Position numbers and translations under genes: made by a program. Positions 42,142-47,369 of a stretch of 47,369 bases of DNA are shown here, piece after piece. The first letter of the stretch is position 1. The number at the start of each line of letters is the position of its first letter. The stretch is from an uncultured Chlorobiaceae bacterium (lineage in GTDB: Bacteria > Bacteroidota > Chlorobiia > Chlorobiales > Chlorobiaceae). The stretch is taken from assembly GCA_903865705.1 (NCBI GenBank), contig CAIPKT010000120.1, positions 1-47,369 of the forward strand. The letters run 5' to 3'. Below the pieces are notes generated by a model. It was not told the origin of the DNA, ran no database searches, and saw only the letters and a program-made list of their open reading frames with translations.

Positions 42142-42840
42142 TCAATCCGGATCCTTGATGCAGCGCACCGAAAACCCATTGTTCTTACCGGCTTTGCCTT
42201 GTCGGAGAACTGCATCGAAATAGCCAAGCGCACTTACCCCGACAGTTTTTATTGTTAACTCCGTTGATGACCACAAGCGGTTGAACTCTCCAGGTTCCAT
42301 AAATTTTCCATCACTGTCCCTGCGTGCTCCGGCTGGAAGAGCGGCGAATCCACTTTTATTATTAGCCCCGGCATTCGGTTCATTCCAAAGCACCGTTGCC
42401 TTCATTGCTCCTCCAGCCTCCTGTGATCCTCCAAGCAGAAGGGCCAATTCAGACCATTCGGCATCAGTGGGCACATGCCAGCCTTTCGGGGCAAGGCCTC
42501 TTGGGTCATTGACCGCATACCAGTTATAGAGCTTCCCGTAAGTTTTACCGTTTTCAGCTTTGTTTTCGTTATAACACCAGGCCCCTGTTGTCAGGGTTGA
42601 CCACTCTTTTGTATCCTGTACTTCAAGAATCGGCTCTCCATTACGGTAGTGCGAAACATCAAGATTTTTTCCTGTCCAAAGCATTGTCCCGATCTTGACG
42701 ACAGAGTAACTGTTTCCGTCAATATCGACACATTTTTTTGGCTGATTGGCGCAGCTGGTAAAAAAAACCAGGATAATCAATAATCCAGTGCTGACAAGAG
42801 CTCTTCTTCTTGGTATCAAGCTCCATTTTTCCGCAATCAT
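42142..42840 (-). CDS. FISUMP-domain lipoprotein
   Basis: This 232-residue protein has a lipoprotein signal with a lipobox FTSC near residue 30 (VFFTSCANQ), then a Fibrobacter succinogenes major paralogous domain: DIDGNSYSVVKIGTMLW-x-x-KNLDV, WCYNENKAENGKTYGKLYNWY, GWHVPTDAEWSEL, SGFAALPAGARR and FSVRCIKD at the end. The domain is widespread in Bacteroidetes/Chlorobi surface proteins, with unknown ligand. It should be anchored to the outer face of a membrane. The N-terminus before the signal is longer and more charged than usual, so a start slightly later (residue 11 or so) is possible. Confidence 0.85.
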   Translation of the reverse strand: MIAEKWSLIPRRRALVSTGLLIILVFFTSCANQPKKCVDIDGNSYSVVKIGTMLWTGKNLDVSHYRNGEPILEVQDTKEWSTLTTGAWCYNENKAENGKTYGKLYNWYAVNDPRGLAPKGWHVPTDAEWSELALLLGGSQEAGGAMKATVLWNEPNAGANNKSGFAALPAGARRDSDGKFMEPGEFNRLWSSTELTIKTVGVSALGYFDAVLRQGKAGKNNGFSVRCIKDPD

Positions 42841-42937
42841 GCTGATATATATTTTCTGTTTTTGTAATAAAAAGTATCAGATATAACCTAAACTCATACC
42901 CCGCAGCAGAGCATCGAGGAATAAGTCCTATAGCTAT

Positions 42938-43594
42938 TCAAGATTTTGCTTTTTTCGCTGTTACCAGAAATACCGGATATGCAGTTTTTTTCCCCGCCCT
43001 GTTTTCCTTTTCAAACAAGTAAGCGGTTTCAAACGTTACTGCCTGCAGTCCTGCTGCATGAAACAGTGCATCAAGTTCTTCACGATCAAAGCCATAATGA
43101 ACCTTTTCAAGCGGATCGTCATGAAACAGGCCATCCTCCTTGTCAAGATCAGCTATAGCGATGATGCCTCCAGGAGCAAGAAGATTGGACAGGTGATTGA
43201 GAAACTCTGCCGTATCAGCAATATGGTGAAGGGTCATGCTGCTGTAGATCAAATCGAAGCTCTCTTCCTTTGCGGCGTTCTGCAAGGGAGACAAGAGATC
43301 AATGCATTTAGTTTCTATGTTCGTCAGCCGGGAGTTCCGGATTTTCTCCTGGAGTACGGCAAGCATTTCCCTGGAGGTATCAATTGCTGAAACCGACCCG
43401 ACAAGCGGAGCAATTTCAAGAGTGACCAGACCGGTACCACAACCGAATTCAAGGGCACGCATGGTTTTGGTAGGTCTTGTCGATGCAATAATAGCTTGAG
43501 CGACGGCCAAAGCAAGTGCACTGCGTCGCGGATTATCATCCCACTGCGAGGCTTCGCGATTGAATTTATCAGGACTGTTCCAGGTATCAGGCAT
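42938..43594 (-). CDS. Class I SAM-dependent methyltransferase
   Basis: This 218-residue protein has motif I ALEFGCGTGLV (about 47-57), an acidic SAIDTSREML segment, DLIYSSMTLHHIAD near residue 115-128 and an IIAIADLDKEDG strand near 150. These features are typical of Methyltransf_11/25 proteins acting on small molecules such as quinones or metal(loid) compounds; the substrate is not shown here. It lies just downstream of a DUF134 regulator in the same direction (a 42-base gap), so they may be one transcript. Confidence 0.85.
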   Translation of the reverse strand: MPDTWNSPDKFNREASQWDDNPRRSALALAVAQAIIASTRPTKTMRALEFGCGTGLVTLEIAPLVGSVSAIDTSREMLAVLQEKIRNSRLTNIETKCIDLLSPLQNAAKEESFDLIYSSMTLHHIADTAEFLNHLSNLLAPGGIIAIADLDKEDGLFHDDPLEKVHYGFDREELDALFHAAGLQAVTFETAYLFEKENRAGKKTAYPVFLVTAKKAKS

Positions 43595-43636
43595 GGTGAC
43601 AAAAAGTAAAATAATGTGCTATAAAATAAGTTGCCG

Positions 43637-44104
43637 TCAGGGTTTCAACTCTGACATGCAGCCGCCTTTACGTTTCAGGGAGGCACCACACTGCAAGCAG
43701 CAAGTCTCCCTGCAAGGATCACCCTTAAGATGTGGCAACTCAAAACCACATTCAGGACAGACGCAGATATCCGGACGGTCATTTGGGACAGAGTCACAAA
43801 GAGAGCGGAACATTCCGCCTTGAATGCAGAGCTTTTTGCCCTCAACAATGGCTTCAGCCACTTTTTTATGGGCAGCTTCAAGAATGCGGCCAAATGTTGG
43901 ACGGGATACATTCATCCTCATTGCAGCATCTGCCTGGTATAACCCCTCCTTATCGGCAAGTCTGATAGACTCCAGCTCATCAAGAGTCAGCACAATGCTT
44001 TGCAGTTCTTCAAGAGGAACACCGTCCGGCCTGAAACAGGTTATCCTGGGCATATCCTGAATGCTCCGGCAATGAGTCGGCCTGCCAACCCGATTGGTTT
44101 TCAT
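43637..44104 (-). CDS. DUF134 predicted DNA-binding protein with zinc-type cysteines
   Basis: From ATG 44104 this is a 155-residue protein beginning MKTNRVGRP. A GTG at 44110 would add two residues. A helix-turn-helix of the sigma-70 region 4 type lies at LTLDELESIRLADKEGL then QADAAMRMNVSRPTFGRIL (about 39-77). The C-terminal part has several cysteines, including CVCPECG and CCLQCGASL, which look like a zinc or metal site. DUF134 proteins are thought to be regulators in anaerobes, often near metal-cofactor genes. Neighbours here are a methyltransferase and an OsmC protein. Confidence 0.85.
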   Translation of the reverse strand: MKTNRVGRPTHCRSIQDMPRITCFRPDGVPLEELQSIVLTLDELESIRLADKEGLYQADAAMRMNVSRPTFGRILEAAHKKVAEAIVEGKKLCIQGGMFRSLCDSVPNDRPDICVCPECGFELPHLKGDPCRETCCLQCGASLKRKGGCMSELKP

Positions 44105-44179
44105 AGCCACATTTTAGAAAGCTTGTAGTAATGTCCCCAGCTCTTTTTCACCAATAGCTCCCTGTTGATTCCGTGATAG

Positions 44180-44581
44180 TTAAGTGGTAACAGTTTTTAC
44201 AACAAATTCAGGCGGATTCATGATGTGCTTTTTAACCGCACAGAGATTTGCCGCACTGATAAGAGCATCCTTGTATTTTTCGGGAAAGCTTGCAGGCAGT
44301 TCGATGGCCAGCTCTATTTTTCCTATGCCACGACCGGACTCTTTGACAAAATGGGACTGGACGAGACGTATGCCCTCCGTTGGGATACCCCTGCTTTGAC
44401 AGAATGAAGAGACATATATACCGGCACAGGTTCCGATAGAGGCAAGAAAAAGGGTAAACGGCTCAGGAGCAGAACCTTCGCCACCGGAATGTACCGACTG
44501 GTCAGTATGGATGGTAAAACCATTGAATTCCGCATCAACTTTCTTTCCTTCGCCGATAGTGATAATCATTTCGCTTTTCAT
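44180..44581 (-). CDS. OsmC-family protein
   Basis: This 133-residue protein (from ATG 44581; an ATG two codons earlier is equally possible) has the OsmC fold: FTIHTDQSVHSGGEGSAPEP, then FTLFLASIGTCAGIYVSSFC with the first conserved Cys, and NLCAVKKHIMNPPEF with the second. OsmC/Ohr proteins reduce organic peroxides with paired cysteines. The arrangement here is closer to the YhfA-type branch, whose substrate is less certain. It runs in the same direction as the DUF134 gene, with 75 bases between. No clear ribosome site. Confidence 0.87.
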   Translation of the reverse strand: MKSEMIITIGEGKKVDAEFNGFTIHTDQSVHSGGEGSAPEPFTLFLASIGTCAGIYVSSFCQSRGIPTEGIRLVQSHFVKESGRGIGKIELAIELPASFPEKYKDALISAANLCAVKKHIMNPPEFVVKTVTT

Positions 44582-44740
44582 ACACACAAATTGATAAATG
44601 GTTTCTGTAAAATTTTATAAATTAATTATAAGCATATGCTAATAATTAAACAAGTCGATTACCTATCTTTTTTATTTGTTAAAAAGATTCCGTTGGTCTC
44701 ATATAAGCACCAGCATATTTTAATGTATTGTCACTATCAT

Positions 44741-45436
44741 TTAATTGAACAAATAATAGAGCCCAACAATGAGTAGAAATAAGCCGGAAGTGCGCTTAAG
44801 GTATACCATTGCGATAGATTTGCCTGCCCAGTCGAGATAGCGTTGCACGAGATTGGTCATACTGCCAGCGACCGCGATGACTGCTGCATGACCAATACCA
44901 AAAGCTGCTACGAGCATGACTGCTTTAAGCCAACTGTCTGATGCGATGCTGAATACGGCTCCAAGCACCGGTGCAAGAAATGCGAAGGTACATGGCCCAA
45001 GCCCTATACCAAAAAGAAGGCCTAACAGAAAAGCACCCCACAGCCCACCCCGCTGATCATCGGCAAAGGCAATCCCGTTCCACGGTAACTTGATGATGTC
45101 CAGAAGATAAAGCCCCATCAGGATAAACACTCCAGCAATAACGTAACTACCCCACACTCCAGTATCACCCAGCATCCTGCCCATTGAGGCTGTTATCACT
45201 CCGATGAGTGCTATAGTGAACATACTGCCGGATGCAAATAAAAGAGAGAGGGCGACTGTTTGTTTTACTTTTACACGACCATGGCTGCTGATATAGCCGA
45301 TAACCAGAGGAATACCTGAAAGATGGCAAGGACTTAGAAGAACGCTCAATATTCCCCAAGAGAATGAGGCTGCCATGGCAAACCAGAAACTTTGCCCTAA
45401 CGCCAAGGTCAGTTCTGAAAAAAGAGTGTCAAGCAT
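44741..45436 (-). CDS. ccdA: CcdA-like thiol-disulfide transporter
   Basis: This 231-residue protein has six predicted membrane segments and the two conserved cysteines of CcdA/DsbD: one in LLSPCHLSGIP (near residue 37), the other in LGPCTFAFLAP (near 148). These pass electrons from cytoplasmic thioredoxin across the membrane to periplasmic thiol proteins, for example in cytochrome c maturation. It starts three bases after the stop of the thioredoxin-like gene, so the pair is translated together. Length is that of the short CcdA type. Confidence 0.9.
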   Translation of the reverse strand: MLDTLFSELTLALGQSFWFAMAASFSWGILSVLLSPCHLSGIPLVIGYISSHGRVKVKQTVALSLLFASGSMFTIALIGVITASMGRMLGDTGVWGSYVIAGVFILMGLYLLDIIKLPWNGIAFADDQRGGLWGAFLLGLLFGIGLGPCTFAFLAPVLGAVFSIASDSWLKAVMLVAAFGIGHAAVIAVAGSMTNLVQRYLDWAGKSIAMVYLKRTSGLFLLIVGLYYLFN

Positions 45437-45439
45437 GGC

Positions 45440-45895
45440 TTAATTGTTATTCAGCGGTTTCAGCCCTTGACTTTTCAGAAGTTTGGTGATCTCCGCTTCA
45501 GAGTAGAATCCCTCATGACGGAAAAACTCCTTACCCGCATTATTCAAAAAAACCTGCGTTGGAATAAGCCGGATAGAATACAAGTCAGCATAACGACTTT
45601 GTTCAGAACTTGATACGTCATAAAAAATTACCTTTACTTGCGTCCCGAATCTTCTTTCAACAGACAGCATAACCGGCTGCATCAATCGACATGGAATGCA
45701 GCTTTTAGAGCCAAGCTCAACAAATGTCACTTGAGGCTTTATTATGGAGGTCAAGGATTTAACCTGAATGTCTTTAGCCAATGCAGAGGTAAAAAACATA
45801 AGCACACATACCCAAGTCATCATCAACGATACTCTGATATTGTTTATTCTGTAGGGTATGCCGTTCCATTTCAAATATTTTTCCGGTAGAGTCAT
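45440..45895 (-). CDS. Periplasmic thioredoxin-like protein
   Basis: The start is set at ATG 45895, giving 151 residues; a start at MMTWVCVLMFFTSALAKD (about 45823) would place the signal peptide directly at the N-terminus and is a good alternative. Upstream in-frame starts overlap the efflux gene and are unlikely. After the hydrophobic segment the thioredoxin core has SKSCIPCRLMQP (active-site CxxC), then a beta strand VIFYDVSSSEQSRYADLY, and the cis-proline segment RLIPTQVFLNNAG. It probably receives electrons from the coupled CcdA and reduces haem-binding or other periplasmic cysteines. Confidence 0.85.
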   Translation of the reverse strand: MTLPEKYLKWNGIPYRINNIRVSLMMTWVCVLMFFTSALAKDIQVKSLTSIIKPQVTFVELGSKSCIPCRLMQPVMLSVERRFGTQVKVIFYDVSSSEQSRYADLYSIRLIPTQVFLNNAGKEFFRHEGFYSEAEITKLLKSQGLKPLNNN

Positions 45896-45998
45896 AATTA
45901 TTTCAGTTTGGTTTGAATGATGAGGAACAATTCGCAATACGAGATTAAACACATACCCAAATATTAAGATCTTCTCAAAAAAATCTTGCAGAACTGGT

Positions 45999-47369
45999 TT
46001 ATTTACTTCCTCCGCCCATTGCCTGATAAAAAGCAACTGCATCCGACAAGCGACGTGCCTGCGAAGCTATCAAATCAAGCCGATACTGTTCTGACTCACT
46101 TTGAGCCTGTAGTAACTCCAGATAGGATGCTGAACCAAGTTTGTATCGGTTTCCAGTGATCATTAACTGTTCCTGTGCCGCTGCATCTGCCCCGGTATAA
46201 CGTGAGAGTATTTGTTGATTGTTGTCAAGCGCAGTGAGAACATCTGCTACTTCGCGTAATCCTTTGAGTACAGTCTGGCGGTAGTTTGCTGATGCCGCAT
46301 CAAATCCAGCTTTGGCAGCATCTCTTTCCGGACCAAGCCCCTTGTTAAAAATCGGCTGAACGAGCTGTCCGGCAACTCCCCAAACCAGTGAACCGCTTCC
46401 AAACAAACTTGCAGTTGTCAAGGCTTGTGAACCAAGATTAGCACTCAGCATTATCTGAGGAAAAGATTTTGCTACAGCAGCACCATAATCAGCATTTGCT
46501 GCTCTCATAAGAGCTTCCGATGCCTTAATATCCGGTCGTACCCGAACCAGTTCGGATGGGATTCTTAGCGGAAGAGAGAGGGGTAGGGCAAAATCCTGTA
46601 ACGCAAACGAGGGTAAGCTGGCACTGTCCGGCGTTTGACCCGAGAGCAGAGCAAGGAGATGCGTGGTTTGGTCGAGTTGATTGCGCAGGGCAGGAATGCC
46701 CGCTCCGGTTTGTTCAACCAGAACCTGCATGGCCAGTACTTCTTGCGGCGAAGCACTGCCAAGTCTGAGGCGTTCACGGGTTATCGCAAGCTGCTCCTGA
46801 CGATTTGAAAGAATTTTTTTAAGAGCTGCTATCTGGCTGGATAGCTGCGCCTGTCGGATTGCCGTTGTTGCAATATCAGCAGCAAGCGTCAAACGTGCTC
46901 CTTCCAACTGAAAGCTATAATACCCTGCTTTGGCAGCCAAGGATTCAAGCTGACGGCGATTGCCGCCGGAGAAATCAAACGTGTACCCTGCGCTGACTGA
47001 TGCATTGAGCAGATTGAACGTTTTTTCACCGCCCTCCTGAGCGTTCATGGTGCCGTTGATTCCCTGACGCTGAGCGGCGAGGTTTGCCTCAACGTGAGGA
47101 TAGAGGGTTGAGCCTCCTTTGGCTTTATAAAGATACTCTGCCTGCCGGAGTGTTGCTGCCGAAGCCTCCAGCGTTGGGCTTTTTATCAAAGCCTCCCTAA
47201 TCAGGCTGTTCAGTTTCGGTGAACGAAACTCTTCCCACCAAGCCCCAGGAACTTCGCCTTGAATAACTCTCTGGGCATCACCAAAAGTGATGCTTTCAGC
47301 TTCGATACTGCTCGGCATAACTCTGGACGTATAGAGAGTATTCTGTGGCGGATCAGGACGCACAAAATC
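45999..47369 (-). CDS. Outer-membrane efflux protein of the NodT/OprM type (5' end outside window)
   Basis: The frame stays open to the right window edge, where it reads DFVRPDPPQNTL. In complete relatives this follows a lipoprotein signal and GP, so about 20-25 N-terminal residues are missing. The body has the two-repeat OEP architecture: WWEEFRSPKLNSLIREAL early, a central PSELVRVRPDIKASEALMRAAN linker, and a second repeat ending GSASYLELLQAQSESEQ. Such trimeric channels carry drugs or metals from RND or other pumps across the outer membrane. The pump partners should be outside the window to the right. The gap of 103 bases to the thioredoxin gene is empty. Confidence 0.92.
   Translation of the reverse strand, partial: DFVRPDPPQNTLYTSRVMPSSIEAESITFGDAQRVIQGEVPGAWWEEFRSPKLNSLIREALIKSPTLEASAATLRQAEYLYKAKGGSTLYPHVEANLAAQRQGINGTMNAQEGGEKTFNLLNASVSAGYTFDFSGGNRRQLESLAAKAGYYSFQLEGARLTLAADIATTAIRQAQLSSQIAALKKILSNRQEQLAITRERLRLGSASPQEVLAMQVLVEQTGAGIPALRNQLDQTTHLLALLSGQTPDSASLPSFALQDFALPLSLPLRIPSELVRVRPDIKASEALMRAANADYGAAVAKSFPQIMLSANLGSQALTTASLFGSGSLVWGVAGQLVQPIFNKGLGPERDAAKAGFDAASANYRQTVLKGLREVADVLTALDNNQQILSRYTGADAAAQEQLMITGNRYKLGSASYLELLQAQSESEQYRLDLIASQARRLSDAVAFYQAMGGGSK

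Noticed and set aside
45896-46042. N-terminal extension of the thioredoxin-like protein
   Set aside because: It would overlap the efflux gene, and the extra 49 residues do not resemble the family.

Overview
The window looks like chromosomal DNA of a green sulfur bacterium (Chlorobiaceae, Chlorobium/Pelodictyon type). The best marker is the small periplasmic monoheme cytochrome at 40913-41248, which closely resembles the c-555 cytochromes that feed the green sulfur photosynthetic reaction centre. Cobyrinate diamide synthase (corrinoid supply) and a FISUMP-domain lipoprotein fit that placement. The species is not determined. I see no rRNA, tRNA, CRISPR array or intact insertion sequence.

Region 1 (1-7519) is a defence island, almost all on the minus strand. 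It holds the start of an AlbA_2 (Schlafen-type) protein, a YefM/YoeB toxin-antitoxin pair, a fragment of a BRO/DinD-type protein, and a type I restriction-modification operon in the order hsdR, AlbA_2 regulator, hsdM, hsdS remnant. The specificity gene is cut to about 50 codons and runs into a SEC-C zinc motif, so the system probably cannot choose a target unless another HsdS exists. Two copies of a 25-bp direct repeat (291-315 and 7495-7519) bracket the island.

Region 2 (7576-10712) holds a cupin protein, two SAM methyltransferases, a YccF membrane protein and a frameshifted DUF6713 pseudogene. Region 3 (10713-14211) is a decayed prophage: pieces of a portal/head protein and a prohead protease on the minus strand, a small DUF2934 gene on the plus strand, then a ParA plus ribbon-helix-helix partition cassette behind a very AT-rich tract.

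Region 4 (14317-20424) is a tightly packed minus-strand operon of a YhaO-like nuclease, a YhaN-like coiled-coil ATPase and CbiA. Region 5 (20506-23840) carries small membrane proteins, a DUF697 protein, and a coupled pair of an SPFH/prohibitin protein and an orphan periplasmic-binding protein.

Region 6 (24155-40762) is the centrepiece, a nonribosomal peptide locus. One 4175-residue synthetase has the order A-T-C-A-T-C-A-T-C-A-T-reductase. It is translationally coupled to two ABC exporter half-transporters, and an Sfp-type phosphopantetheinyl transferase follows. Together these can make the carrier proteins active, build a four-unit product, release it reductively as an aldehyde or alcohol, and export it. 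The first adenylation domain lacks the aspartate that normally holds the amino group, so the starter may not be an ordinary amino acid. The product is not one I can name.

Region 7 (40913-47369) is housekeeping and redox: cytochrome c-555, two small DUF2892 proteins converging on a shared terminator, a FISUMP lipoprotein, a methyltransferase, a DUF134 regulator, an OsmC protein, a CcdA/thioredoxin pair, and an outer-membrane efflux protein cut by the window end.
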